In this document: piece by piece, positions 1 to 11,132 of the stretch
Layout: each line of letters opens with the position of its first letter
Position numbering within the stretch: position 1 is the stretch's first letter
The notes under the pieces: model-generated
Database searches by the model: none
The model's input: the letters and a program-made list of their open reading frames with translations, nothing else
What the model was told of the DNA's origin: nothing
Program-made: the position numbers and the translations under genes
DNA from: Cellulomonas uda
GTDB lineage: Bacteria > Actinomycetota > Actinomycetes > Actinomycetales > Cellulomonadaceae
Assembly: GCF_006538705.1 (NCBI RefSeq)
Contig: NZ_BJLP01000026.1
Coordinates: forward strand, 1-53,255
Length of the DNA stretch: 53,255 nucleotides
Reading direction: 5' to 3'

Positions 1-1
1 G

Positions 2-691
2 GCTCGCCGCCACGTGCGCCGCGACCTGCGGCTCGAGGGCTTCCCGCGCGACAAGGCGCTCGCGCTCGCGTTCCGCCTGCTCGACCTCGCGTACCTGCGG
101 GTGGGCGGGGAGGGCTACGCCGCGCGGCACGGGTCGTACGGCCTCGCGACGCTGCGCAAGGACCACGTGCGCGTGCTGCCGCCGCAGACGGACTCCGACC
201 CGGGCCGCGTCCACCTGCACTTCCCCGCCAAGTCCGGCCAGGTGCGGGACACGGTCGTCGAGGACGACGACGTCGCCGCGCTCGTGCGCACGCTCGTCCG
301 TCGTCGCGACGACTCCCCCGAGCTGCTCGCGTGGCGCGACGAGGCCGCGGGCGTCTGGCGCGACGTGACCAGCGCCGACGTCTCGGCGTACGTCAAGCGG
401 CGCCTCGGCGCCGACGCGACGCCCAAGGACTTCCGCACGTGGCACGCGACCGTGCTCGCGGCGCGCGGTCTCGCGGCGGCCGGCCCCGCACCCGCGTCCG
501 ACCGTGCGCGGCGGCGCGTGGTCACGCAGGTCGTGCGCGACGTCGCCGAGGAGCTCGGCAACACGCCGGCGGTGTGCCGGGCGTCCTACATCGACCCGCG
601 CGTCGTCGACCTCTGGGAGCGCGGGGAGACCATCCGCCCGACGCGCTCGCAGGCCGTCGCGGAGCGCGAGACTCTCCGCCTGCTGGGCTGA
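2..691 (+). CDS. DNA topoisomerase IB, C-terminal part (5' end outside window)
   Basis: The frame is open to the window edge, so the N-terminus is missing. What remains is the catalytic domain of a poxvirus-like type IB topoisomerase, which relaxes supercoils through a 3'-phosphotyrosyl intermediate. Visible motifs in order are SYGLATLRKDHV (first active-site Arg), FPAKSGQVRDT (active-site Lys), KDFRTWHAT (second Arg) and NTPAVCRASYIDP, whose Tyr should be the nucleophile. The domain is complete to a normal C-terminus. The next gene starts about 57 bp downstream on the same strand. The family call is firm; cellular role is general topology maintenance by inference. Confidence 0.9.
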   Translation, partial: ARRHVRRDLRLEGFPRDKALALAFRLLDLAYLRVGGEGYAARHGSYGLATLRKDHVRVLPPQTDSDPGRVHLHFPAKSGQVRDTVVEDDDVAALVRTLVRRRDDSPELLAWRDEAAGVWRDVTSADVSAYVKRRLGADATPKDFRTWHATVLAARGLAAAGPAPASDRARRRVVTQVVRDVAEELGNTPAVCRASYIDPRVVDLWERGETIRPTRSQAVAERETLRLLG

Positions 692-747
692 GCGTGCCGC
701 GCACCTCCCGCCGTGCGGCCACCGGGCCCGTGCCGCAGACTGCCACG

Positions 748-2406
748 GTGACGACCGACGACGACCTGGCACCCGAGCCCGTCGCGCACAGCCTCCCGGG
801 GCTCGTGCCGGGCCTCGACGACGACGGCCGGCCGCGCCCCGACGCGCCGCTCGCGGTCGTCACGGGCGTGACGGGCTACGTCGGCGGGCGGCTGGTGCCC
901 GAGCTGCTGACCGCCGGCTACCGCGTGCGCGCCGTGGCCCGCACGCCCGACCGGCTGCGGGGGCGTCCGTGGTTCGACGACGTCGAGGTCGTGCAGGCGG
1001 ACGCGGCCGAACCCGACGAGATCGGGCCCGCGCTGCGCGGGGCGCACGTCGCGTACTACCTCATCCACTCGCTCGGCACGGGGCGCGAGTTCGCGGAGCG
1101 CGACCGGCGCACCGCGCAGGCGTTCGCGGACGCGGCCGCCGCGGAGCGCGTCGGGCGCATCGTGTACCTGGGCGGCCTCACACCCGACGACGAGGTCCTC
1201 TCGGAGCACCTCGCGTCGCGTGCCGAGGTCGGCGAGATCCTGCTGCGCAGCGGCGTGCCGACCACCGTCCTGCGCGCCGCCGTGATCCTCGGGTCCGGCT
1301 CCGCGTCGTTCGAGATGATGCGCTACCTCACCGAGCGGCTGCCCGCGATGACCGTGCCGCGCTGGGTCGAGAACCGCATCCAGCCGATCGCGGTGCGCGA
1401 CGTGCTGCGCTACCTCGTCGGCGCGGCCGCGATGCCGCCCGACGTGAACCGCGGGTTCGACATCGGCGGCCCGGACGTCCTGACCTACCGCGACATGATG
1501 CAGGGCTACGCGCAGGAGGCCGGGCTGCGGCGACGGGTCATCGTCGGCGTCCCGCTGCTCACGCCCCGCCTGTCGAGCCTGTGGGTGTCGCTCGTGACAC
1601 CCGTGCCCGGTGGGCTCGCGCGGCCCCTCGTCGGGTCGCTCGTGCACGAGGTCGTGTGCCGCGAGCACGACATCGCCCGGTACGTGCCCGACCCGCCCGA
1701 GGGTCTCGTGGGGTTCCGACGAGCGGTCCGGCTCGCGCTGCGACGCGTGCAGGAGGCGTCGGTGTCGACCCGCTGGTCGTCGGCGTCCGTGCCCGGCGCG
1801 CCGTCCGACCCCCTGCCGAGCGACCCCGACTGGGCGGGCGGCTCGCTGTACGTCGACGAGCGACGCGTGCAGGTCGACGCCTCCCCCGCGGCGCTGTGGC
1901 GCGTCATCGAGGCCGTGGGCGGCGAGCGCGGCTGGTACTCGTGGCCGTTCGCGTGGCACGTGCGCGGGCTGCTGGACCGGCTCGCGGGCGGCCCGGGGCT
2001 GCGTCGCGGTCGGCGCGACCCGGGGCGCCTGCTCGTCGACGACGCGGTCGACTGGTGGCGCGTCGAGGCGATCGAGCCCGGTCGCCTGCTGCGCCTGCGC
2101 GCGGAGATGCGCGTTCCGGGGCTCGCGTGGCTGGAGCTGCGGGTCGAGCCCGTGGGTGAGAAGGCGGGCGACCCGGACGCCTGGACGACCGCGCCGGTGG
2201 TGTTCTCCCAGCGCGCGCTGTTCCACCCCAGCGGTCTGGCGGGCCAGCTCTACTGGTGGTCGGTCGCGCCGTTCCACGGCGTCGTGTTCGGGGGAATGCA
2301 GCGCAACATCGCGGCCGCGGCGAGCAGCGCGCAGCGCTCGATGCGTGCGCCGGTCAGCGGCGACGCCACCACCGGCGGGGCGGGTCGTCCGGCGCCAAGG
2401 TCGTGA
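748..2406 (+). CDS. SDR-family NAD(P)-binding protein with C-terminal DUF2867
   Basis: A 552-aa protein. The N-terminal half is an atypical short-chain dehydrogenase/NmrA-like Rossmann fold with VVTGVTGYVGGRLVPELL as nucleotide-binding loop; the C-terminal half (about residues 370-540) reads as DUF2867, rich in Trp and ending GQLYWWSVAPFHGVVFGGM. This fusion is known from actinobacteria; its substrate is not established. I chose GTG 748 because CAGACT (736-741) lies 6 nt upstream, the leaderless spacing used elsewhere here; GTG 694 or 730 are alternatives. The 3' end overlaps the convergent small gene by about 50 bp. Confidence 0.85.
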   Translation: MTTDDDLAPEPVAHSLPGLVPGLDDDGRPRPDAPLAVVTGVTGYVGGRLVPELLTAGYRVRAVARTPDRLRGRPWFDDVEVVQADAAEPDEIGPALRGAHVAYYLIHSLGTGREFAERDRRTAQAFADAAAAERVGRIVYLGGLTPDDEVLSEHLASRAEVGEILLRSGVPTTVLRAAVILGSGSASFEMMRYLTERLPAMTVPRWVENRIQPIAVRDVLRYLVGAAAMPPDVNRGFDIGGPDVLTYRDMMQGYAQEAGLRRRVIVGVPLLTPRLSSLWVSLVTPVPGGLARPLVGSLVHEVVCREHDIARYVPDPPEGLVGFRRAVRLALRRVQEASVSTRWSSASVPGAPSDPLPSDPDWAGGSLYVDERRVQVDASPAALWRVIEAVGGERGWYSWPFAWHVRGLLDRLAGGPGLRRGRRDPGRLLVDDAVDWWRVEAIEPGRLLRLRAEMRVPGLAWLELRVEPVGEKAGDPDAWTTAPVVFSQRALFHPSGLAGQLYWWSVAPFHGVVFGGMQRNIAAAASSAQRSMRAPVSGDATTGGAGRPAPRS

Positions 2407-2815
2407 GCACGCGCTCGACCGCGGCGCGCTGGTCGTCGTCCGCCGCGAGCGCGGTCACCAGGACGACGTCGTGGCCGCGGCACAGGGCGGCGGCGAGGTG
2501 CCAGCCCTCGTCGTGCGACCACCGCACGCCGGCGCGCTCGGCGGTCGGCTCGTCGTCGCCGTGCAGCGGGAGTGCCGCCACGTCGTCCGGTGCGCCCTGC
2601 GCCCGCGCGTGGGCCAGCACGGTCGCGCGCGCGTCGGGCGCCGGGCGCGGCCCGCGGTGCACCGAGACGTCGAGCGTCACTCCCTCGCCGCGCACGCGGT
2701 ACCGGTGGCCCTCCAGGCCGGTGGCCGCCCAGCCCGCGGGCACGCGCAGCGCGAACACCCCCGCGTGCGCGAGCACCTGCCCGGGCACCGGGACCTCGGC
2801 GTCCGACGCGCTCAC
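2354..2815 (-). CDS. hypothetical protein coupled to thioesterase
   Basis: A 153-aa soluble protein beginning MSASDAEVPVPGQVLAHAG and ending in an Arg/Trp-rich tail. I recognise no catalytic motif; it looks like a small alpha/beta protein of the kind annotated as hypothetical in actinobacteria. GTG 2815 overlaps the stop of the upstream thioesterase (GTGA), so the pair is probably translated together; a longer ATG start at 2866 would run into the thioesterase and is less likely. Its last 53 bp overlap the convergent SDR gene. Confidence 0.6.
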   Translation of the reverse strand: MSASDAEVPVPGQVLAHAGVFALRVPAGWAATGLEGHRYRVRGEGVTLDVSVHRGPRPAPDARATVLAHARAQGAPDDVAALPLHGDDEPTAERAGVRWSHDEGWHLAAALCRGHDVVLVTALAADDDQRAAVERVLTTLAPDDPPRRWWRRR

Positions 2816-3309
2816 CGCGCGCCCCGTCGGCGGATCGCGACCGGCTCCTCGAGGTACGGCTGCCACGCCGCGCGCTCGTCGGGACCGATGCGGGTGGGCG
2901 CACCCGTCGTGGAGTCGACCAGCACGATCGTCGTGACGGCCCGGGCGTACACGACCGACGCCGGGTCGGCCGCGGGCAGGTCACGCACCTGGTAGCAGAC
3001 GTCGAGGCTCGCACCGCCGAGGTGGCCGATCCACAGCTCGACGACCACCGGGGAGCGCCGGTACCCGAGCGGCCTGACGTACTGGATCTCCTGGTGCGCG
3101 ATGAACGTCGACACGCGCGTGCCCGGTCCGGCGTCGAGCACGGCGGTGGAGCGCGTCTCGGGCCGCACGCCGTCGGGGCCCACGGGGTGCTGCCAGAACA
3201 CCTCGATGCGGGCCTCCTCGAGCAGGCGCAGCATCTCCACGTTGTTGACGTGCGCGTACGCGTCCATGTCCGACCAGCGCAGCTGCACCGGCACCTCGAG
3301 CCTCGCCAT
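2812..3309 (-). CDS. 4HBT-fold acyl-CoA thioesterase
   Basis: A 165-aa single hotdog-fold domain of the YbgC/FadM type. The diagnostic segment is QLRWSDMDAYAHVNNVEML, in which the Asp in DMDAYAHVNN is the expected catalytic residue, followed by EIQYVRPLGYRR. Such enzymes hydrolyse acyl-CoA esters in the cytosol; chain length cannot be read. ATG 3309 is preceded by a good Shine-Dalgarno (AGGAGG about 7 nt upstream). From memory, mycobacteria also carry a thioesterase of this type close to the ettA/ssb genes, so the neighbourhood is partly conserved. Confidence 0.85.
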   Translation of the reverse strand: MARLEVPVQLRWSDMDAYAHVNNVEMLRLLEEARIEVFWQHPVGPDGVRPETRSTAVLDAGPGTRVSTFIAHQEIQYVRPLGYRRSPVVVELWIGHLGGASLDVCYQVRDLPAADPASVVYARAVTTIVLVDSTTGAPTRIGPDERAAWQPYLEEPVAIRRRGAR

Positions 3310-3419
3310 GCGTGTCCCTCCTCGTCGCGCGGACACCTCTCCCCGCCCGTCGCATCCTCCCCCGTCCGCCGGTCCGCCGAGCGCGACGTCCGTCCCGTGG
3401 TGCGCCGCCGGGGGGCGTC

Positions 3420-5036
3420 TCAGCGCGCCGCGGCGCGCGCCGCCTGCGACCGGCAGCGCTCGAGCGCGGCCGTCTCCTGCGCGAGCGGGTCCACGACGAG
3501 CGCGTCCGCGACCTGCGCGACGGCCGCGCGCAACCGCCTGCCGGCCGCGCGTGCCCGACGCCGCGCACCCAGCCGCGCCGCGACGCCGGCGAGCAGCGCG
3601 ACGAGCACCCCGGCCAGCACACCGCCGACGAGGAGCGCGGTCGGCACGGGGACCGGCCCCCACTGCGGCACGTCCGGCTCGGGGAGCCGCAGGTAGCCCA
3701 TCGGCGCGAGCCCGGCGAGCCACAGCCCGCCGACGACAGCGGCCGTGAGCAGCAGCCACTGCAGCCCTGCGACGACCCGCCACCACCACGCCGGGCGCTG
3801 CGGGACCAGCGGTGTGCGCGCGATCGCGTGGTCGAGCGCGTCGGGCAGCGCGCCGGTCCGCGCGTCGGTCAGGGCGGCGGGGTCGAGCCGCGCGCGCGCC
3901 GCGAGCACCCACGCGTCGGGCGCACCCGCGAGAGCGGCGTCCGCGTGGTCACGCACGGCGGTCGCCGCCCGCGCGCGCTGCGCGGCGCCCAGAGGCGGCA
4001 GCGACGTGCGCGCGAGCTCGGCCTGCGGCGCGGGCCGGGGCGCGAGCCCGAGGCGCCGCAGCGGGTCGGGGCGCAGGCCCGCGACCCAGCGCACGGGCGG
4101 CCAGCCGGTCCGCGCGGTCGCGGCGCGCACGGTCGCGCGCCGCACCGCGTCGACGACGGTCGGGACGCCGGCGGCGTCCGCGAGCGCGTCCACGAGAGCG
4201 CGGGGGTCGGGGGTGCGGCCGCGCACCGGGGGGCCGCACGCGTCGAGCACCACGGCCGCGGCGTTCCGCAGGTCCGCACCGAACCGCCGCGTGCTCGCCT
4301 CGCGCCGCCGCACGGCGTCCGCGACGAGGGCGCGCAGCGCGTCGACACCCGCACCCGTCGCGGCCGAGAGGCCCAGGGCACGCGCCGCGCCGATCCCGTC
4401 GGCGGTGGCGAGCCGCCGCAGGTCCGCGAGCACCGCCGCCGCGTCGCCGTGGGTCAGGCGGTCGACCTGGTTGAGCGCCAGCACGACGACCTCGTCGTGC
4501 CCGACGAGCGTGCGCAGGAACCCCTCGTGCAGCGCGGCGTCCGCGTACTTCTGCGGGTCGACCACCCACACGAGCAGGTCGGCGCGTGCGACGAGCCGCT
4601 CCGCGCGCACGCGGTGCTCGACGACGACGGAGTCGTGGTCGGGCAGGTCGAGCAGCACCAGGCCGGGCGGCAGCGCGGTCGTCGCCGCGGGCAGCACGTG
4701 GCGCCGGTCGACCTCGAGCCAGTCGAGCAGCGCGGACGGGTCCCGGCCGCCGTCCCCGGCCGGGACCACGAGGGCGAGCGGGTGGGACGTCGTCGGCCGC
4801 TGGACGCCCGTCGCGGCGAGGTCGGCGGCCGCGAGCGCGTTGAGCAGCGAGGACTTGCCCGAGCCCGTCGCCCCGGCGAGCGCGACCACCGTGTGCTCGG
4901 CGGACAGCCCCGCACGCTCGCGCACGCGCGCGACGAGCGCGCGGGTGTCCTCGACGAGGTCGGGTGCGAGCCGGCCGTCGCCCGCGTCGAGCGCCGCGGC
5001 GAGCGCGTCGGCGCGCTGCTCGAGCGTGAGGCTCAT
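3420..5036 (-). CDS. dynamin-like membrane GTPase, short type, copy 1
   Basis: A 538-aa GTPase: G1 AGATGSGKSS at about residues 54-63, G3 LLDLPDHDS, G4 NQVD, then a helical region and two C-terminal membrane segments (WLLLTAAVVGGLWLAGLAPM and a second starting TALLVGGVLAGVLV). Architecture suggests a dynamin-related or septation-type membrane GTPase; IniA/IniC of mycobacteria and DynA/DynB of streptomycetes are possible functional relatives, not proven homologues. The ATG overlaps the stop of the upstream long GTPase (ATGA), so both are made together. A close paralogue lies at 9525-11132. GTPase confidence is high; the membrane role is inferred. Confidence 0.85.
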   Translation of the reverse strand: MSLTLEQRADALAAALDAGDGRLAPDLVEDTRALVARVRERAGLSAEHTVVALAGATGSGKSSLLNALAAADLAATGVQRPTTSHPLALVVPAGDGGRDPSALLDWLEVDRRHVLPAATTALPPGLVLLDLPDHDSVVVEHRVRAERLVARADLLVWVVDPQKYADAALHEGFLRTLVGHDEVVVLALNQVDRLTHGDAAAVLADLRRLATADGIGAARALGLSAATGAGVDALRALVADAVRRREASTRRFGADLRNAAAVVLDACGPPVRGRTPDPRALVDALADAAGVPTVVDAVRRATVRAATARTGWPPVRWVAGLRPDPLRRLGLAPRPAPQAELARTSLPPLGAAQRARAATAVRDHADAALAGAPDAWVLAARARLDPAALTDARTGALPDALDHAIARTPLVPQRPAWWWRVVAGLQWLLLTAAVVGGLWLAGLAPMGYLRLPEPDVPQWGPVPVPTALLVGGVLAGVLVALLAGVAARLGARRRARAAGRRLRAAVAQVADALVVDPLAQETAALERCRSQAARAAAR

Positions 5037-6940
5037 GTGCGTTCCTCGTCGGTCCCGGCCGCGCGCCGCCCGAGCAGCCGCTGCCACAGCCCTCGACGCG
5101 GGGGCTGCGCGACCGGGTCGCCGCGGGTCGGCTCGTCGGCCGCCGCGTCGGCACCGCGCAGGCGCCGGCCGCTGCCCGCGGGCGCGGGCGTGGCGGCGAG
5201 CGTCGGGCGGTCGCGCCGCTCGTCGCGGGCCGCACGCGCCACGTCGTCCGCGGCCGCCCGCAGCGCGCCGCCCGCGGCGTGGGCGGCACCGAGCGCGTCG
5301 AGCTGGGCCGTGAAGCGGGCCGACTCCGCGTCGAGGAGCCGCGCGGTTCGCGCGTCGAGGAGCTCACGCGCCTGCGCCGCCAGACGCCGCACCGCGTCGT
5401 CCCCGAACACGGCCTCGAGCACCTTCTGCGCGACGAGCGCCGTGCCCCCCGCGATGCCGACCTCCACGCCGGTGATCCCGCCCGTGGAGGCGAACGCGAG
5501 CACCATGAGGCTCACCCCGAGCGCGTTGACCCCGAACGACAGCCCGCGTGCGGTGCCGCGCCGGGCCGCGCCCTGCTCACGCACCAGCTCCAGGACGTCG
5601 GCCTGCCAGCCGCGCACCTCGGCGTCGACCGCGGCGCGCAGCCCGGCCGACCCGCGCGACAGCTCGAGGCCGACGAGCGCCGCACCGGCCGCGTCCGCAC
5701 GCCACGCCGCGTGGCTGCGGGCGGCCGCGGTGTCCGCAGCGTCGAGCAGCACGACCTGCAGGCTCGTCGCGATCGCCTGCTCGACCTGCGGCGCGGGCGC
5801 GGGCCGTCCGCGCAGGAACCGCCCGACCGCGTCCCGGACGCGCCCCACGCCCGCCTCGACCGAGCGGAGCAGGTCCCCCGTGCCCACCAGGTCCTGCCAT
5901 CGCGCGAGGACCTCCCCACGGAGCATCGCGCCCTGCGACGTCGCCTCGGACACCGTGCGTGCCGCCTCGTCGTAGGCGAGCGCGACCGCCGCGCGCAGGC
6001 GCGTGTCGGCGGCCACCTGCGCGTCCCCGGCATCGGCGATGCCCCCTGCCCGCCGCACCAGGTCGTCCACCACGCCGTCGCGCGTCGCGAGCGCGACCGC
6101 CTCGCGCGTCGGCGCGTCGGCGCCGAGAGCGGTCAGCCACGCGGCGACCGGACCCACCGCGTGCTCGGGGAGCAGCCCGTCGACCAGCGGGGTCTCCGGC
6201 ACGACGAGCAGCGGCGCGTCCTCGAGGCCGTTGCCGTCCATGAGCCGGCGCAGGTCCGCCGCCACGGCCTGCGCCCCGGCGTCCACCCGGTCGACGACGA
6301 GCGCGACCTGCGTGTGCCGCCGCGCAGCGCGGTGCAGCAGCTCCCACGGCACCGCGTCCGCGTACCGCGCCGCGGTGGTGACGAACAGCCACAGGTCCGC
6401 CGCGTCGAGCAGCTGGCCCGCGAGCCGGCGGTTCGTGTCGTCGACCGAGTCGACGTCCGGTGCGTCGAGCAGGGCGAGCCCGGGCGGGAGCACCTCGGAC
6501 GCGACGAGCCGCAGCGCCCGCCCCTCGCCGGCGGCACCGGCGTCCGAGACCACGCGCGCGAGCCCGGGCAGCACGCGGTCCGTGGAGAACCACCGCTCGT
6601 CGAGCGGGTGGTGCACGAGCACGGGTGCGCGGGTGGTCGGCCGCAGCACGCCGGGGGCGGAGACCTGCACGCCGAGCAACGAGTTCACGAGCGTCGACTT
6701 GCCCGCCCCGGTCGAGCCGCCGACCACGACGAGCAGGGGCGCGCTGTGCGCCCGCAGGCGCGGCAGCAGGTAGTCGTCGAGCTGGTCGAGCGCCGCCGCA
6801 CGGTCGCCGCGGGCCTCGGCGACGCGGGGCGTCTCGAGCGGGAGCTCGAGCGCCACCAGGCGGCTGCGCAGGCGCTCGAGCGCCTCGACGAGCGGGCCCT
6901 CACGCCCGCCCGTCGTGCCTGCGACCTCGGGTCCCGTCAC
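5033..6940 (-). CDS. dynamin-like GTPase, long type, copy 1
   Basis: A 635-aa GTPase starting at GTG 6940. G1 is GGSTGAGKST at about residues 74-83, followed by LLGVQVSAPGVLRPTTRAPV (switch region) and G3 LLDAPDVDSV. The expected G4 position reads VVDRVDAG, retaining an Asp but not NKxD. A long helical middle region follows, then a weakly hydrophobic segment near residues 490-530 and a basic, Pro-rich tail. It is the upstream partner of the short GTPase (ATGA overlap). The paralogue is at 11129-12970. No Shine-Dalgarno is seen; CAGACT lies 7 nt upstream of GTG. Confidence 0.82.
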   Translation of the reverse strand: MTGPEVAGTTGGREGPLVEALERLRSRLVALELPLETPRVAEARGDRAAALDQLDDYLLPRLRAHSAPLLVVVGGSTGAGKSTLVNSLLGVQVSAPGVLRPTTRAPVLVHHPLDERWFSTDRVLPGLARVVSDAGAAGEGRALRLVASEVLPPGLALLDAPDVDSVDDTNRRLAGQLLDAADLWLFVTTAARYADAVPWELLHRAARRHTQVALVVDRVDAGAQAVAADLRRLMDGNGLEDAPLLVVPETPLVDGLLPEHAVGPVAAWLTALGADAPTREAVALATRDGVVDDLVRRAGGIADAGDAQVAADTRLRAAVALAYDEAARTVSEATSQGAMLRGEVLARWQDLVGTGDLLRSVEAGVGRVRDAVGRFLRGRPAPAPQVEQAIATSLQVVLLDAADTAAARSHAAWRADAAGAALVGLELSRGSAGLRAAVDAEVRGWQADVLELVREQGAARRGTARGLSFGVNALGVSLMVLAFASTGGITGVEVGIAGGTALVAQKVLEAVFGDDAVRRLAAQARELLDARTARLLDAESARFTAQLDALGAAHAAGGALRAAADDVARAARDERRDRPTLAATPAPAGSGRRLRGADAAADEPTRGDPVAQPPRRGLWQRLLGRRAAGTDEERT

Positions 6941-7017
6941 GCTCGACAGTCTGCCCGAGCACGCGCGCCCCGGCCCGACGAGGCGGACCGGGGCACGCGT
7001 GGCGCGGCGGGCGTCGC

Positions 7018-8700
<1,683 letters not shown>

Positions 8701-8823
8701 GGGCTCGGTTCTCCGCCTCACGTGCTCGGGGATGCTGGGGGTCGCGGGACGCGACCGGCGACCACCCGCCGACGCCGGCCGCGCGCGTGCAGCGGCCGGT
8801 CGTCGTCGGGATCGCGATGCACC

Positions 8824-8829
8824 AGCCTA
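8824..8829 (-). promoter_or_regulatory. putative -10 element for ettA
   Basis: The minus strand reads TAGGCT between the ssb stop and ettA, about 124 nt before the ettA GTG. This is the hexamer found before many starts in the window, but here it leaves an untranslated leader. No clear -35 is seen. Confidence 0.35.
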
Positions 8830-8834
8830 GACGC

Positions 8835-9389
8835 TCACCGGGTGGCACCGGCGAGCGTGGCCTCCTCCGTGAGCACGTGGCCCTCGTCCACGAGGCCCTC
8901 GTCGGGCGCCTGCTCGTCCGGCGCGTCGTGCGCGGACGCCTCGTCGAGCTCGACGAGGCGCGTGACGTCCACCGGGCGGTCGCTGCGCACCTCGTCCGCC
9001 GCGAGCGCGGCGGCGCCCGAGAGCGTGCGCTCGAACGCCACGGTTCCGTACGTGAGGTCGAGCCCGATGGCCGTCGCCTCCAGCACGAGCGACGTGCGCG
9101 TCGCGCCACCCTGGTCCTGCCACTCGCGCGTCGACAGGCGCCCCTGCACGACGACGGGCACGCCCTTGCGCAGCGAGAGCCCCGCGTTGACCGCGAGCGC
9201 GCGCCAGGCCTTCACCTGGAACCACTCGGTCTGCGAGTCCTGCCACTGCCCCGTCACGCGGTTCCACCACCGCCGCGTGCTCCCGACCCGGAAGGTCGTG
9301 TACGCCGCGCGCCCGTCCTGCGCGGGCAGCGTCGTGATCTCGCTGCCGACCCACCCCGTGACGGTGATGTCGAGGGTCCCGTTGCTCAT
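8835..9389 (-). CDS. single-stranded DNA-binding protein (SSB family)
   Basis: A 184-aa protein with one OB fold in about residues 1-115 (ITVTGWVGSEI, FRVGSTRRWW, WFQVKAWRALAVN, VVVQGRLSTREW) and an acidic C-terminal tail. It lacks the DDxPF tip that recruits partners in replicative SSB, ending instead ATLAGATR. It is therefore likely a second, accessory SSB rather than the replisome one. ATG 9389 has a good Shine-Dalgarno (GGCAGGAGG). An SSB next to ettA is also seen in mycobacteria, as I recall. Confidence 0.88.
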   Translation of the reverse strand: MSNGTLDITVTGWVGSEITTLPAQDGRAAYTTFRVGSTRRWWNRVTGQWQDSQTEWFQVKAWRALAVNAGLSLRKGVPVVVQGRLSTREWQDQGGATRTSLVLEATAIGLDLTYGTVAFERTLSGAAALAADEVRSDRPVDVTRLVELDEASAHDAPDEQAPDEGLVDEGHVLTEEATLAGATR

Positions 9390-9524
9390 GCTGCCTCCTG
9401 CCGACCGGCCCCGTCTCGACCGGGGCGTGTGCGGGCAGCGTGGCCGCGACGACGCCGTCGGGGGGCGCGGACCGGCCGGGCTGGGGACCGACCGCGCGGG
9501 ACAGGGGGCTGGGGTCGGGTGGCG

Positions 9525-11132
9525 TCAGCCGCGCGCGGTGTCGAGCAGCCCGCGCACGCGCCGGTGCTCCGCCACGACCGCCGCGGTCGGCTCGACCAGG
9601 TCCTGCCGGGCGACCTCCTCGATCGCGGCGCGTCCCTCGTCGCGCACCCGGGCGGCCGCCCGCCGGGCCGCGCGCGCCCGCACGGCGCGCCCCACCAGCA
9701 GGCACGCGAGCGCCAGCGCCAGGAGCACGCCCCCGAGCCGCAGCGTGCCCGTGACCCCCGCCCCGCCGACGATCTCGCCGGCACCGAGTCCGCCGACGAC
9801 GAGTCCCGCGAGCCCGAGCACCGCCGCGAGCGCGACCAGCACCGCCGCGGCGCGTGACCGCCGCACCGCGACCGTCACGTCGCCGAGCGCGTAGCCCACG
9901 TGCCGCCCGAGCGCGTCCGCGGACGCGACGCGCTCGCGCACGGACGCCGCCCAGCGCTCCGGGAGGTCGGCGGTCGCGCCCGCGAGCCACGAGCCCCGCG
10001 CGAGCCGCACCGCGTCCGGGTGCACGGGCACGATCTGCGGGACACGCACGCCGCGTCCGCGCACGGCCGCGGCGACCGCGTCCGTCACCGCGTCCATGCC
10101 CGAGGCCTCCGCGAGCGCCGCGACGATCGGGCCGGTCGCGAGCGCCGCGGGCGCCGGCTCGTGGCCGGCGACACCCTCGGCGAGCCGACGAGCGGCCGCC
10201 GTGACCTCCTGCTCGGCCCGCCGCGCGGCGAGCGAGCGGCCCGCGACGACCCGCGCGAGCCCTGCCCGCAGGTCCGGGACGCCCTCGTCGGTCGCGGCCG
10301 ACGCCGCCACCACGGGGACGTCCGGCAGCCCGTCCTCGGCGAGCAGGCGCGTCACGTCGGCGACGAGCGCCGCACGCTCGCCCTCCCGCACCGTGTCGAC
10401 CTGGTTGAGCACGACGAGCATCGAGGTGTCCTGGCCCGCGAGCGACCGCAGGTAGCCCGCGTGCAGCGCCTCGTCGGCGTACTTCTGCGGGTCGACCACC
10501 CAGACGAGCAGGTCGGCCTGCGGCAGCAGGCGGTCGACGACCTCCCGGTGCGCGGGCTCGACCGAGTCGTGGTCGGGCAGGTCCAGCAGCACCAGGCCGC
10601 GCAGGGGCGCCTCGCTCTCGCCGTCGAGGACGCTCTCGCGCTGGATCCGTAGCTCGGGCTGCACGCCTAGCCAGTCGAGCACCGGGGCGCCCCCGGGACC
10701 CCACACGCACGCGGTGACCTGCGAGCTCGTCGGGCGGCGCACGCCCACCTCGGCGAACCGCAGCCCGCTGACCCGGTTGAACAGGCTCGACTTGCCGGAC
10801 CCGGTGCCGCCCGCGAGCGCGACGACCGTGTGGTCCACGCCCAGCGCGAGCCGCTCCCGCAGCCGGGTGACGGCCGCACGGGCGTCGGCCGACGCGTCCG
10901 GGTCGAGGCGCTCGCCCGCCTCGTCGAGCGCGGACTCGAGCGCCGCGACCCGCGCGGACAGCGCGACCGTCTCCTCGCCGACCGTGACGCTCACCGCGGC
11001 GTCAGGGACGGGCGTGCCGGTCGGCTCACCCGTCGGCCCACCCGTCGACCCGTCTGTCGACCCACCCGTCGACCCACCAGCCGGCCCGCCCGTCGACACG
11101 GTGTCGGCCCCGGCGCTCGTCGGCACGCTCAT
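9525..11132 (-). CDS. dynamin-like membrane GTPase, short type, copy 2
   Basis: A 535-aa paralogue of the gene at 3420-5036. Residues 10-42 are a low-complexity STGG/PTGEP stretch; the GTPase domain follows with G1 AGGTGSGKSS (about 107-116), G3 LLDLPDHDSV and G4 NQVD. The string VWVVDPQKYADEALHAGYLR is nearly identical to copy 1. Two C-terminal membrane segments (AAAVLVALAAVLGLAGLVVG and LRLGGVLLALALACLLVG) precede a basic tail. ATG overlaps the long partner's stop (ATGA). It is probably a membrane-remodelling or division-associated GTPase acting with its partner; this is inference from architecture. Confidence 0.85.
   Translation of the reverse strand: MSVPTSAGADTVSTGGPAGGSTGGSTDGSTGGPTGEPTGTPVPDAAVSVTVGEETVALSARVAALESALDEAGERLDPDASADARAAVTRLRERLALGVDHTVVALAGGTGSGKSSLFNRVSGLRFAEVGVRRPTSSQVTACVWGPGGAPVLDWLGVQPELRIQRESVLDGESEAPLRGLVLLDLPDHDSVEPAHREVVDRLLPQADLLVWVVDPQKYADEALHAGYLRSLAGQDTSMLVVLNQVDTVREGERAALVADVTRLLAEDGLPDVPVVAASAATDEGVPDLRAGLARVVAGRSLAARRAEQEVTAAARRLAEGVAGHEPAPAALATGPIVAALAEASGMDAVTDAVAAAVRGRGVRVPQIVPVHPDAVRLARGSWLAGATADLPERWAASVRERVASADALGRHVGYALGDVTVAVRRSRAAAVLVALAAVLGLAGLVVGGLGAGEIVGGAGVTGTLRLGGVLLALALACLLVGRAVRARAARRAAARVRDEGRAAIEEVARQDLVEPTAAVVAEHRRVRGLLDTARG

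Noticed and set aside
10990..11132. Repetitive DNA (CACCCGTCGACC-like) that could be taken for a CRISPR or intergenic array
   Set aside because: It encodes the STGG/PTGEP low-complexity N-terminus of GTPase copy 2 in frame; no spacers of constant length.
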